A stretch of 45,077 nt of DNA, taken from Deltaproteobacteria bacterium (lineage in GTDB: Bacteria > Myxococcota_A > UBA9160 > UBA6930). Where the stretch lies: the NCBI GenBank assembly GCA_029261815.1, contig JAJDAQ010000176.1, forward strand, positions 1-45,077, read 5' to 3'. The notes under the pieces were generated by a model. That model did not search any database. It was given only the letters and a program-made list of their open reading frames with translations, and was not told where the DNA came from. Positions 1 to 10,975 of this stretch are shown in pieces; within the stretch, counting starts at the first letter, position 1; every line of letters begins with the position of its first letter. Position numbers and translations under genes: made by a program.

Positions 1-1155
1 CCGGACACCGTGATCGACTGCGGCGAGCACGGAACCTACCGGGTTCCCGGAAAGACCTTTCGCGACCGCAAGGCGTTCGGGCGCCTCGACCTGGCCGGCA
101 TCCTCCGTGTGTCTTCGAACATCGGTGTGGCCAAGATCGCCGAACGCCTCCCGGCCGCGGCTCATCACGCCGCGCTGCGCGCTCTCGGCTTCGGCCGATC
201 GACCGGCAGCGGCTTCCCCCACGAATCTCACGGCCTGCTGCGATCGCCCGAGAAGTGGAAGCCCGTCGACCAGGCCACAATCGCGTTCGGCCAGGGCCTG
301 AACGTGACGCCGATCCAACTCGCGTCCGCGATCGCTGTATTCGCGAACGGAGGGACCTGGCGCACGCCTCGGCTCATCACCGCACGGCGCCCTTCGGGAG
401 GCGAGTGGACGCCGATCGATCCATCACCGGGACGCCCTGCACTTCGTCGAGATGTCGCAGACCGCGTTCGCGAGATGCTGGTCACGGTGACTGGCAAGGA
501 CGGAACCGGATCCCTGGCCGCCCTCGAAAACGTGGCCGTCGCGGGAAAGACCGGAACTGCCCAGAAGTTCGATCGGGAAAGCGGCACGTATTCCCATGAA
601 GATCACCGCGGCTGGTTCGTCGGCATGGCACCCGCGCACCAGCCCGAGGTCGTGATCGTGGCCATGATCGATGAGCCGCGCGGAGAGGCACACGGCGGGG
701 GTTCGACCGCCGCACCGTTGTTCGCTCGCGTGGCTGCGGCGGCGTTGAACGACCGTGGCATCGTGACCGCCGCGCGCTTCGGTCTGCCCGATGTCGCCTT
801 GAAGGAATCGGCGACGCCACCCGCGCTCCCTGCGGTCGCCGCGGCTCCGCCGGCAGTGCCCAAGCCGCCCGCCACCCTTCAGCGATTCGTGCAAGCGTCG
901 TCAGCGCCCGCCCCTCCGCCGGTGACGCCCAAGCGCAAGCGAGCCACGCCCCCGGTGACGTGGCTCGGCGACCGTGTGCTGCTTCCGGATTTGCGGGGTC
1001 TTACTCCCGAGCAGGTGAAGGAGATCACCGACAGCGTGCCCTTCGCCCTGGAAGCTCATGGGAGAGGACACGTCGTGAAGCAGGAACCCGCACCGGGCAC
1101 GGTGATCGGCGGAGGTGCGCCCGTTCGCCTGACATTCGGAGGCGGCGAGGGATGA
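1..1155 (+). CDS. ftsI: FtsI/PBP3-type peptidoglycan transpeptidase, 3' part
   Basis: This is the C-terminal 384 codons of a class B penicillin-binding protein; the reading frame is open at base 1, so the true start lies upstream of the window. The protein cross-links septal peptidoglycan in the periplasm together with the SEDS glycosyltransferase FtsW, encoded downstream. Two active-site motifs are visible: SSN at nt 112-120 (the SxN motif) and KTGT at nt 547-558. The SxxK serine must lie outside the window. After the transpeptidase domain comes a Pro/Ala-rich linker (about nt 800-955) and a single PASTA domain (about nt 973-1140), which is common in deltaproteobacterial and Gram-positive class B PBPs but absent from E. 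coli FtsI. The stop overlaps the murE start (ATGA). Confidence 0.93.
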   Translation, partial: PDTVIDCGEHGTYRVPGKTFRDRKAFGRLDLAGILRVSSNIGVAKIAERLPAAAHHAALRALGFGRSTGSGFPHESHGLLRSPEKWKPVDQATIAFGQGLNVTPIQLASAIAVFANGGTWRTPRLITARRPSGGEWTPIDPSPGRPALRRDVADRVREMLVTVTGKDGTGSLAALENVAVAGKTGTAQKFDRESGTYSHEDHRGWFVGMAPAHQPEVVIVAMIDEPRGEAHGGGSTAAPLFARVAAAALNDRGIVTAARFGLPDVALKESATPPALPAVAAAPPAVPKPPATLQRFVQASSAPAPPPVTPKRKRATPPVTWLGDRVLLPDLRGLTPEQVKEITDSVPFALEAHGRGHVVKQEPAPGTVIGGGAPVRLTFGGGEG

Positions 1156-2660
1156 ACTGGTCCCAACTGCTGGAAGGCCTCCCGGTCGAGCGCACAGGCG
1201 ATGAAGACCCGGTCGTTCGCGGAATTGCGTATGACTCGCGCGCGGTCTCGCCCGGAGACGTGTTCGTCGCGTTGCGCGGTGCGACGGCCGACGGCCACGA
1301 CTACCTCGACACCGCTCTCCGGCTCGGCGCCGTCGCGATGCTGCTGGAAGAACCGCGCGACCTTCCCGTTCCCGTCGCCGTCCACGCCGACACCCGGCGC
1401 GCGTTGGCGCCCTTGGCGACGCGTTTCTTCGGTGATCCAGCACGAGAGTTGAGGCTGGTGGGCGTCACCGGGACCAATGGGAAGACGAGCACGACCTACC
1501 TGGTCGAGTCCATCCTGCGCGCCGCCGGCCAATCGCCCGGTCTGATCGGAACGGTCGAGGCCCGCTACGCGGATACCCGGATCCGCGCGGTAAACACGAC
1601 GCCCGAGAGTCTCGACCTGCAGCGCACGTTGCGAGCGATGTGCACGGCCCAGGTGGACGCAGTGGCGATGGAAGTCTCATCCCATGGCCTCGCCCTCGGA
1701 CGCGTCGAGGGTTGTCACTTCGCCGTCGCCGCTGTCACGAACGTCACGCAGGACCACCTCGATTTTCACACCGACATGGCGGACTACACGGCGGCCAAGA
1801 CCGCCCTCTTTGGCGAGCACCTCGCCGAAGGGGGTGCCGCCGTCATCAATCTCGATGATGCGTCCGCCGACACGTTCCTTACGGTTGCTCGCACACGAAG
1901 TGCGCGGATCCTGGGCGTGAGCCGCAAGGCCGAGAGCGGTGCCGAGATCGCGCTCCTTGATGCGGATTGCACGCTCGACAGGACCCAGGCCCGGATCGCA
2001 ACTCCGCTGGGCGAGCTTCTTGTCGAACTTCCCCTCCTCGGCGATTTCAATCTCGAGAACATGCTCGTCGCAGTGGGGATCGCCTGTGCGCTAGACATCG
2101 GCGCAGACGCGATCTCGACGGGCCTGGCAAACTGCGCCCAGGTCCCCGGCCGAATGGAGCGGGTCGGAACCGACCTCCCCGATGCGCCCACGATCCTCGT
2201 CGACTACGCGCACACACCGGACGCCGTCGACAAGTTGCTGTCCGCCGTACGTCCGCTCGCGCGGGGTCGGTTGATCACCGTCTTCGGCTGTGGAGGCGAT
2301 CGGGACCGCGCCAAGCGCCCGCTGATGGCCGAGGCCGCTGCCCGACATAGCGACCGTGTCATCGCGACGAGCGACAATCCGCGCACCGAAGACCCCGAGG
2401 CGATCCTCCACGATGTCGAAGCCGGACTCGGGACCATGACGGCCGCGACGGCCGATGCGCTCGATGTCACGCCACGAGGGTGCATCACGGTCACAGACCG
2501 GCGAAGCGCCATCGCGCTTGCGATCGAGATCGCGCGCCCCGAGGACGCCGTCGTCATCGCGGGCAAGGGGCACGAGGACTATCAGATCGTTGGCCGCGAG
2601 AAGTTCCCGTTCGACGACCGGGAAGAAGCGGCGCGCGCGCTACGGGAGAAGCGATCATGA
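1152..2660 (+). CDS. murE: UDP-MurNAc-L-Ala-D-Glu:meso-DAP ligase MurE
   Basis: The 502-residue cytoplasmic Mur ligase adds meso-diaminopimelate to UDP-MurNAc-dipeptide using ATP. The ATP-binding loop TGTNGKTST lies near residues 106-114. The signature DNPR, which marks DAP rather than lysine specificity, is seen near residue 407 in SDNPRTEDPE, so the organism should have DAP-type peptidoglycan. The start is the ATG overlapping the ftsI stop as ATGA; an open frame reaching back to nt 960 is only antisense-free read-through of ftsI and has no family match. The 3' end overlaps murF, again as ATGA, indicating translational coupling. Confidence 0.96.
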   Translation: MNWSQLLEGLPVERTGDEDPVVRGIAYDSRAVSPGDVFVALRGATADGHDYLDTALRLGAVAMLLEEPRDLPVPVAVHADTRRALAPLATRFFGDPARELRLVGVTGTNGKTSTTYLVESILRAAGQSPGLIGTVEARYADTRIRAVNTTPESLDLQRTLRAMCTAQVDAVAMEVSSHGLALGRVEGCHFAVAAVTNVTQDHLDFHTDMADYTAAKTALFGEHLAEGGAAVINLDDASADTFLTVARTRSARILGVSRKAESGAEIALLDADCTLDRTQARIATPLGELLVELPLLGDFNLENMLVAVGIACALDIGADAISTGLANCAQVPGRMERVGTDLPDAPTILVDYAHTPDAVDKLLSAVRPLARGRLITVFGCGGDRDRAKRPLMAEAAARHSDRVIATSDNPRTEDPEAILHDVEAGLGTMTAATADALDVTPRGCITVTDRRSAIALAIEIARPEDAVVIAGKGHEDYQIVGREKFPFDDREEAARALREKRS

Positions 2661-4054
2661 GCGCGCCGTTCCGAGCGGAAGATGCGGTCCGCTGGACCGG
2701 CGGGCGCCTGCTGGCGGGCGACGCCGACTCCGTCTTCCACGGGGTGTCCTCCGACACGCGCGATGCCTTGGCCGGTCGGCTCTTCGTGGCGATCGTGGGG
2801 CCGTCGCACGACGCGCACCGCTACCTGAAGCAAGCCCTCGAGCAGGGCGCCGCGGGCCTCCTCGTCGAGGACGAAGCGGCCGTGCCGGACGACTGCAAGG
2901 TCCCCGTTGTCCTGGTACCGGACACGACGGCGGGACTTGGCGCTCTGGCCGCTGGGCATCGACGTTTGTTCACAGGTCCGGTGATCGCGATTACCGGAAG
3001 CAACGGCAAGACGACGACCAAGGAAATGTGCGCCGCCCTCCTGAGCGTCTCGTTCCGCACGCACAAGAATCGGGGCAACCTCAACAACCACTATGGCCTG
3101 CCGCTCACGCTACTCGCGCGCGAGGCCGCCCACGAAGTCCTCGTGGTCGAGATTGGCATGAACCACCGAGGCGAGATCGCGCCGCTCACAGCACTGGCGG
3201 CGCCCACCGTTGGCGTGATCACCAACGCCGGCACCGCACATATCGAGCACCTCGGCAGTCGGGACGAGATCGCGGCCGAGAAGGGGGACCTGATCGCAGC
3301 GCTGGATTCGACCGCGACCGCGGTCATCAACGGCGATGATGCGCGGGTGATGGCACAGGCCCCTCGCAGCGCCGCGCGCATCATCTCGTTCGGCCAGGGC
3401 CCGCACTGCGATGTGCACGCAACCGACATCCGCGACCTCCGTGGGGCCTACGCCTTCACGCTGCAACTCGACGGCGAAGCCCGAGAGGTCGAGGTCCGCG
3501 GCCTCGGCGACCCGACCATCTCGAACGCCCTCGCCGCCGCGGCCGCAGCCCGAGCCGCCGGCGCATCCCTCGACGACCTTGTTGCCGGGTTCTCGGCCTA
3601 TCAGCCCCCTGCGGGCCGGATGGCGCCGTTGCGCCTGGGACGTGGCACCACCGTGATCGACGATACCTACAACGCCAATCCCCAGTCGCTCGACGCGGCA
3701 CTGTCGAGTCTCGCGCGTTTCGCCGGCAAGGAACGCGGCGTCGCGGTGCTAGGCGACATGGGAGAACTCGGCGACACCACGGCTGAGGCCCATCGAGATG
3801 CAGGCAGGCGCGTCGCCACGCTTGACATTGGCGCACTCGTCGCGCTCGGCGACCATGCGGGTGTCATCGAGGAAGCAGCGCGGGCAACGGGCCTCGACGC
3901 GACACGAATTCACGTCGCACAAGATCACGAAGACGCGGCACGAGCCGCTGACCGTTTTGCCGGCGACAACGACTGGATCCTGGTCAAGGGATCGCGGTCC
4001 ATGCAGATGGAACGCGTCGTTGACGCCCTCGCCCGTTTCCGAGGAGACGCCTAG
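2657..4054 (+). CDS. murF: UDP-MurNAc-tripeptide:D-Ala-D-Ala ligase MurF
   Basis: The 465-residue protein adds the D-Ala-D-Ala dipeptide to UDP-MurNAc-tripeptide, the last cytoplasmic step of the muropeptide. The ATP loop TGSNGKTTTKE is near residues 113-123, and the C-terminal domain has the DDTYNANPQS motif typical of MurF. The start ATG overlaps the murE stop by ATGA and the stop TAG overlaps the GTG of mraY by one base. A D-Ala-D-Ala ligase (ddl) is needed to supply the dipeptide, and none is present in this window. Confidence 0.96.
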   Translation: MSAPFRAEDAVRWTGGRLLAGDADSVFHGVSSDTRDALAGRLFVAIVGPSHDAHRYLKQALEQGAAGLLVEDEAAVPDDCKVPVVLVPDTTAGLGALAAGHRRLFTGPVIAITGSNGKTTTKEMCAALLSVSFRTHKNRGNLNNHYGLPLTLLAREAAHEVLVVEIGMNHRGEIAPLTALAAPTVGVITNAGTAHIEHLGSRDEIAAEKGDLIAALDSTATAVINGDDARVMAQAPRSAARIISFGQGPHCDVHATDIRDLRGAYAFTLQLDGEAREVEVRGLGDPTISNALAAAAAARAAGASLDDLVAGFSAYQPPAGRMAPLRLGRGTTVIDDTYNANPQSLDAALSSLARFAGKERGVAVLGDMGELGDTTAEAHRDAGRRVATLDIGALVALGDHAGVIEEAARATGLDATRIHVAQDHEDAARAADRFAGDNDWILVKGSRSMQMERVVDALARFRGDA

Positions 4055-5127
4055 TGCTCTACCACCTGCTGGTCCCGCTCGCAGACACCTTCACCCTCTT
4101 CAACGTCTTCCGGTACATCACGTTCCGGACGGCCGCGGCGACGCTGACGGCGCTCTTCCTGTCCTTCGTGGTCGGACCGCCGCTGATCCGGCGCCTCCAG
4201 GCGCTGAGCGCGGGGCAGCCGATCCGCGAGATCGGACCCGACCACGCACACAAGGAAGGCACCCCCACGATGGGCGGCCTGCTCATCCTGTTGTCGTTGG
4301 GGATCTCGGTGCTGCTCTGGGCCGACCTGACGAACCGTGCGATCTGGTCGGTCTTGATCCTCACCCTCGGGTACGGCGTGCTCGGCTTCATCGACGACTA
4401 TCAAAAGGTCCGCAAGCAGGACAGCGCCGGCATCACGGCGCGCACCAAGATCTTCTGGCAGACACTCCTCGCGCTGGGGGTGGGCATCCTGATCACCCAG
4501 GATCCGAACTTCGACAGCCAGCTACAGGTCCCGTTCTTCAAGAACTTCACGCCCGACATCGGTTGGCTCTACGTCCCACTCGCCGCGTTCATCATCGTCG
4601 CCGCCAGCAACGGCGTGAACCTGACGGACGGACTCGACGGCCTGGCCATCGGCCCCGTCATGATCGCGGGAGCCACGTTCCTGATCCTGGCCTACACCGC
4701 CGGCCACGCGGGTCTGGCCGACTACCTTGCCGTCAAGAACGTTCCCGGTAGTGGCCAGCTCGCGATCTTCTGCGGAGCCCTTGTCGGCGGAAGCCTCGGC
4801 TTCCTCTGGTTCAATACGTACCCGGCTCAGCTCTTCATGGGCGACGTCGGCGCCCTCGCACTGGGCGGTGCGCTGGGAGCCATTGCCGTGCACGTGCGAC
4901 AAGAAATCCTGCTGGGCGTGGTCGGTGGCGTCTTCGTGGTCGAAACGCTTTCGGTGATGATCCAGGTCGCATGGTTCAAGTTGACCGGCGAACGCGTCTT
5001 CCTCATGGCCCCGATCCACCATCACTTCGAGAAGCTCGGCTGGGCCGAGCAGAAGATCGTGGTCCGCTTCTGGATCATCTCGATCATCCTCTCGCTCGTT
5101 GCCCTCTCTTCCTTGAAACTTCGCTAG
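4054..5127 (+). CDS. mraY: Phospho-MurNAc-pentapeptide translocase MraY
   Basis: The 357-residue polytopic inner-membrane enzyme moves phospho-MurNAc-pentapeptide onto undecaprenyl phosphate, giving lipid I. Family signatures are visible: HKEGTPTMGG near residue 66, the FIDDYQKV aspartate pair, NGVNLTDGLDGLA in the middle, and the HHHFEKLGW histidine cluster near the C terminus. The start codon is GTG, overlapping the murF stop (TAGTG). Length matches the family (about 360). Its lipid carrier is regenerated by UppP, encoded at 33933-34715 in this window. Confidence 0.96.
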   Translation: MLYHLLVPLADTFTLFNVFRYITFRTAAATLTALFLSFVVGPPLIRRLQALSAGQPIREIGPDHAHKEGTPTMGGLLILLSLGISVLLWADLTNRAIWSVLILTLGYGVLGFIDDYQKVRKQDSAGITARTKIFWQTLLALGVGILITQDPNFDSQLQVPFFKNFTPDIGWLYVPLAAFIIVAASNGVNLTDGLDGLAIGPVMIAGATFLILAYTAGHAGLADYLAVKNVPGSGQLAIFCGALVGGSLGFLWFNTYPAQLFMGDVGALALGGALGAIAVHVRQEILLGVVGGVFVVETLSVMIQVAWFKLTGERVFLMAPIHHHFEKLGWAEQKIVVRFWIISIILSLVALSSLKLR

Positions 5128-5135
5128 GCGGACGC

Positions 5136-6443
5136 TTGGACGACCTTGACGGAAAAGACGTTCTCGTGATCGGCCTCGGAATTTCGGGCCGGAGCGCCGC
5201 CGCATTCTGCAGCGACCGCGGAGCGAGGGTGGTCGCGTGCGATGAGCGCGAAGATCTGCCGGCCGATGGCCTTCCGGCCGGTGTCGACGTTCGCCTCGGC
5301 GGCACCCTGCCTCCCGTCGCCGACTTCGACCTGGTCGTTCCGAGCCCCGGGGTCCCGGTCGATCGCTATGCCGGGGCCCAGCGCGCGTGGGGCGACATCG
5401 AGCTGACGGCTCGCGCCCTCCCCGTCCCCATCATCGCTGTCACGGGGACGAACGGGAAGTCCACCACCGTGCGATTGATCGAGGCCATGCTCCGGGCAAG
5501 CGGGCTCCGCGCCCGTGCGGCCGGCAATGTCGGTGATGCTGCCCTCGAGTTGGTGGGCGAGCCGCTCGACCTGGCTGTGCTCGAAGTCTCGTCGTTCCAG
5601 CTCGAAGCCATCGAATCGTTCCGGCCACACGTTGGCGTGATCCTTGGATGCACACCCGATCACCTCGACCGCCACGGCAGCCTGGATGCCTATCGCGCGG
5701 TAAAGCTTCGGCTCTTTGCGCAGCAAGCAGTGGGCGACATCGCGATCGTGAACGCGGACGACGATGCCTTGCGCGAGGCCACGGAGACGCTCGTGGGCGA
5801 GCGCTGGCTGGTGTCGACACGGGGCCCGGTCACTCGTGGCGCGTTCCTCAATGCAGCCGGCATTCGGCTGTGCACCCCGCAACACACCCTCACGCTCCCG
5901 CATGAAGCCGAGGGCGCCTTCCGAGGCCCACTCGCCGTGAACCTCCTCTCAGCGCTGTTGGCCGCCGTCGCCGTCGGTGTGGAACCGCTCAAGGCCTATT
6001 CGGCCGTCGCTGACTTCCGGGCACTGCCGCACCGGATGGAAACGGTGGCCATCGTGGACGGAATCCGCTGGATCGACGACTCGAAGGCCACGAATCCGGG
6101 TGCAGCCGCCGCTGCGCTGGGTTCAACACCCGGCCCCGTCGTGTGGATCGTAGGCGGCCGCGGCAAGGGCACAGGCTTCGCCGAGTTCGACGACCGCGCG
6201 CTCTCCCATGTCCGCGCCGTCCTCACGATCGGCGAGGCCGCCGACGAAATCAGGGCCGCCATCGGGGGCCGCGTACCCGTCGAAGCCTGCAAAACGCTCG
6301 ACCGTGCGGTCGAGCGTGCGCGCGCACTCGCAGCCGAGGGTGACTCCGTCCTCCTGGCGCCCGCTTGCGCCAGTTTCGACCAGTTCCAGAGTTTCGAAGA
6401 CCGCGGCGATCAGTTCCGTGCGTTGGTGGAGGCGACGCGATGA
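5136..6443 (+). CDS. murD: UDP-MurNAc-L-Ala:D-Glu ligase MurD
   Basis: The 435-residue Mur ligase adds D-glutamate to UDP-MurNAc-L-alanine. The N-terminal Rossmann-like GLGISGRSAA motif and the ATP loop TGTNGKST (near residue 104) are present, as is the C-terminal WIDDSKATNPGA motif. The frame is open back to nt 4971, but that extension lies inside mraY and is not MurD-like. The most sensible start is the TTG at 5136, eight bases after the mraY stop, which places the LDDLDGKDVLVIG stretch at the N terminus as in homologues. The 3' end overlaps ftsW by ATGA. Confidence 0.93.
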   Translation: MDDLDGKDVLVIGLGISGRSAAAFCSDRGARVVACDEREDLPADGLPAGVDVRLGGTLPPVADFDLVVPSPGVPVDRYAGAQRAWGDIELTARALPVPIIAVTGTNGKSTTVRLIEAMLRASGLRARAAGNVGDAALELVGEPLDLAVLEVSSFQLEAIESFRPHVGVILGCTPDHLDRHGSLDAYRAVKLRLFAQQAVGDIAIVNADDDALREATETLVGERWLVSTRGPVTRGAFLNAAGIRLCTPQHTLTLPHEAEGAFRGPLAVNLLSALLAAVAVGVEPLKAYSAVADFRALPHRMETVAIVDGIRWIDDSKATNPGAAAAALGSTPGPVVWIVGGRGKGTGFAEFDDRALSHVRAVLTIGEAADEIRAAIGGRVPVEACKTLDRAVERARALAAEGDSVLLAPACASFDQFQSFEDRGDQFRALVEATR

Positions 6444-7570
6444 GCGCCCGACACGACGCCGCTCGCAGTGCGGAAGCCCAAGGGGGCCTGCTCACCCCGG
6501 TCGTGATCCTGGCTGCGGCAGGTGCCGTCGCAGTCTTCAGCGCGACCGCTCCGCTGGCGATGGAGCAGGCGATTCCGCCCCACTTCTTGCGTCACGGCGC
6601 TGCCTTGTTGCTAGGTGCCGGCCTCGTGTACGCAACATCCCATGTCCCGGTCTCGGCCTGGCGAGCGTTGGCGGCCCCGCTCTACGTCCTGTCGGTGGTC
6701 GCCCTCGTCGCCACCCTGGGACTCGGTCGGTCCGCCGGCGGCGCGCAGCGCTGGCTGGTGATCCCCGGGATCGGCTTCGGCTTCCAGCCCGCCGAGATCG
6801 CCAAGCTCACGACCGTCCTCCTGCTTTCCGTTCTCCTTGCACGCAAAGACGGGCGTGCAGAAGTCACGGGCCGGCAGTTCCTTGCGGCGTTGGGGCTTGC
6901 TGCGCTTCCGGCGGGCCTTTGCCTGCTCCAGCCCGACCTGGGCTCGGCCGTCATCCTGTGCGCACTCGCCGGCGTGATGCTCCTGGTCGCGGGCGCTCGC
7001 ATCTCGCATCTCGCATTGCCGGCGGTGATCGGTGGCGCCGCGGTCGCCGCGTACATCGCCGTCCGCCCCTACGCGTGGAAGCGCTGGGTCGGCTTCCTCG
7101 ACCCCTGGGCACGCGCTTCAACCGAGGGTTTTCAGCTCGTGCAGTCGTTCGTCGCATTCGGGCGTGGCGGTCTCGCTGGCGTCGGCGTCGGCGACGGTCG
7201 TCAGAAGCTCTACTACCTCCCAGAGGCGCATAACGACTTCATTCTGTCGGTCGTTGCTGAGGAGACTGGGCTGCTTGGCGTTCTCGTGATTCTGGGCGCG
7301 TTCGTCGCCCTCATGATCGCGGGTCTCCGCATCGCGCTCGCAGCACGAGACCGGCTCTCGCTGCTATTGGCTGCCGGTACCACGATCCTGCTCACGCTAC
7401 CGGCGGCCCTCAATGTGGCCGTCGTCATGGGCTGCCTGCCGACCAAGGGCCTGACACTCCCGTTCCTGTCCTACGGACGCACCTCGCTGCTGGTCGCGTG
7501 TCTCACGGTCGGCATCCTGCTGTCTGTCGCGCGGCCGCCGGGTCGAGCGCCGCGAAAGCGACGCGCATGA
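6440..7570 (+). CDS. ftsW: SEDS peptidoglycan glycosyltransferase FtsW
   Basis: The 376-residue polytopic membrane protein polymerises lipid II at the septum and partners with FtsI. Many hydrophobic segments are visible, along with the SEDS signatures LGRSAGGAQRW, a central QPDLGSA and a C-terminal LTLPFLSYGRTSLL. The start ATG overlaps the murD stop (ATGA); an in-frame extension to 6365 lies within murD and is not used here. The basic C terminus, rich in Arg and Pro, is cytoplasmic. The position between murD and murG is the classical dcw order, which favours FtsW over RodA. Confidence 0.94.
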   Translation: MSARHDAARSAEAQGGLLTPVVILAAAGAVAVFSATAPLAMEQAIPPHFLRHGAALLLGAGLVYATSHVPVSAWRALAAPLYVLSVVALVATLGLGRSAGGAQRWLVIPGIGFGFQPAEIAKLTTVLLLSVLLARKDGRAEVTGRQFLAALGLAALPAGLCLLQPDLGSAVILCALAGVMLLVAGARISHLALPAVIGGAAVAAYIAVRPYAWKRWVGFLDPWARASTEGFQLVQSFVAFGRGGLAGVGVGDGRQKLYYLPEAHNDFILSVVAEETGLLGVLVILGAFVALMIAGLRIALAARDRLSLLLAAGTTILLTLPAALNVAVVMGCLPTKGLTLPFLSYGRTSLLVACLTVGILLSVARPPGRAPRKRRA

Positions 7571-8657
7571 CCTGGATCATCGCGGGCGGCGGCACGGGCG
7601 GTCACGTCACGCCGGCATTGGCCGTAGGCGAGGAGCTTCGGGCGCGGTCCCTGCCGGTCCATTTCATCGGAACCGATCGGGGCATCGAGCGAAGGCTCGT
7701 CCCCGAGAACGGCTTCGACCTGACGGTATTGCCTTCGCGCCCCTTCGTGGGGCGGGGTGCCGTCGATCGCGTTCGCGCACTTGTCGCGCTGGGCTGGACG
7801 TCCCTTCGCGCCGTGTTCGTCTTGCGGCGCCTCGATGCGTGCATCGTGGTGGCAGTGGGAGGCTATGCGTCGCTGCCACCGGCAATCGCGGGCTGGCTCT
7901 TGAGACGACCGGTGGTCCTGATCAACCCGGATGCGGAGCCTGGACTCGCGAATCGCACGCTGTCGCGGATCGCGACGCGGGTGTTCGGCGCCTTTCCCGG
8001 GTCTGAACGCCACTTCGCGCATCCCGAACGCGTCGTCATCACCGGCGTCCCGCTGCGCAAGGCGCTCCGCGACGCATTCGCCAACGCAGGCGCGCCCCCG
8101 GAGCGCAAAGCACCCGGCGAGCGCCATCTATTCGCCTTCGGCGGAAGTCTCGGCTCGCAGCAGATCAACGACGCCTTGCTCGCTGCTGCCGGCCGACTCG
8201 ACCCCGGCAGTCTACGGATCGTCCATCAGACGGGCGCCGACGAGCGGGAGCGTGTCGCGAAGGCGTGGGCCGACGCCGGCTTCAACGCACACGTCGTCGC
8301 CTTCGAAGACGACATGCCGAGCCGCTATCGCTGGGCCGACCTGATCGTCTGCCGCGCCGGCGCCACCTCTTTCGCAGAACTGACGCTTTCGGGACGCCCC
8401 GCAATCCTGATTCCACTGGCCCATGTCGGTGGCGGCGAGCAGGCCGCGAACGCGCGAGCGCTCGAGGCAGCGGGCGGGGCCGTGGTATTCGATGGTACCG
8501 GCTTCGATGAAGCCGATTTCGCACGCACCCTGGCCGAACTGCTCAACGATCCCGAACGACTCGAAGCGATGGCCGGAGCCTCCCTGCGCCTGGCGCGCCC
8601 CGACGCGGTGACCGAAGTCGTCGATGCGTGCGAGGCCCTACTGGCTGGAGAAGCTGG

Positions 8658-8661
<4 letters not shown>
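7567..8661 (+). CDS. murG: Lipid II synthase MurG
   Basis: The 364-residue peripheral membrane GT-B glycosyltransferase transfers GlcNAc from UDP-GlcNAc to lipid I. The N-terminal glycine-rich GGGTGGHVTPALA loop is intact and a second glycine-rich loop, FGGSLGSQQIN, opens the C-terminal half. The donor-binding region contains RAGATSFAEL, matching the family consensus. The start is the ATG that overlaps the ftsW stop (ATGA). A frame extension back to 7498 falls inside ftsW and is rejected. Its stop overlaps the murC start in the same way. Confidence 0.96.
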
Positions 8662-10054
<1,393 letters not shown>

Positions 10055-10058
<4 letters not shown>

Positions 10059-10975
10059 TGGCGCCCGACGTCAAGCAAGCGCTGATCGACGCCCTGGGGG
10101 ACGCTGTCCGCTTCGACGTCCCCACGCGCAAGCTCACTTCTCTTCGCGTCGGCGGGCCGGCTGACGCAGTCGCCGCTCCCAACGACCGCCTGGAACTCGA
10201 AGCGCTGCTCCGGATCTGCTCGCGCCACGGCGTCCCGCATCGCGTGATCGGCAAGGGATTCAACACCATCGTGCGCGACGAAGGCGTCGACGGTGTGCTG
10301 ATCCAGCTCTCGCGATTCAAGCGCCTCGAAGAAAGGCCGAACGCATGCTTGCGCGTCGAGGCTGGCGTGAGCCACGCAACGCTCACGCGCTTCTGTCGCG
10401 ACCGCGGCCTTTCGGGCCTCGAGTTCGGCGCTGGAATCCCCGGCAGCATCGGCGGCTGGATCGCAATGAACGCAGGCGTCCCCGACCACGAAACCAAGGA
10501 CGCGGTCCGCGAGATCGAAGTGGTCAGTCCGGCTGGTCGCCATCGCCACCGGATTTCGCGCGACCGTCTTCGCTTCCGGTACCGCGCGCTACGGGGCCTG
10601 GCACCGGGCTCGGTCGTCGTCTCCGCACTCCTCGGCGTCGGCCTATCCAACAAGGCCGATGTCGCTGCCGAGATCGACCGGCACCTGGCCAAGCGGTCGG
10701 GCAGCCAGCCCATCGACCAACCTTCCTGTGGGTCCGTCTTCAAGAATCCGCGCGGAAGTTATGCGGGACGGCTGATCGAAGCCGCGGGACTGAAGGGCGA
10801 GCAACGCGGAGGCGCTCGGATCTCGACGCTTCACGCGAACTTCATCGTGAATGAAGGGGACGCCACGGCCGCCGACGTCCTTGCCCTCATCGGCAAGGCG
10901 CGCGCCACCGTGCGAATGCGCACCGGAATCGAGTTGGTTCCCGAAGTCCGCATCTGGGGAAGGGACGCCAGATGA
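10055..10975 (+). CDS. murB: UDP-N-acetylenolpyruvoylglucosamine reductase MurB
   Basis: The 306-residue FAD enzyme reduces UDP-GlcNAc-enolpyruvate to UDP-MurNAc with NADPH. The length and the lack of the extra loop fit the shorter (type II) MurB class. Visible motifs are AGIPGSIGGWIAMNAG for FAD binding and CGSVFKNP, which carries the catalytic serine. The usual GxGSN element reads GKGFN here, a minor variant. The start is either the GTG at 10055, coupled to the murC stop, or the ATG immediately after at 10058. The stop overlaps ftsQ (ATGA). Confidence 0.94.
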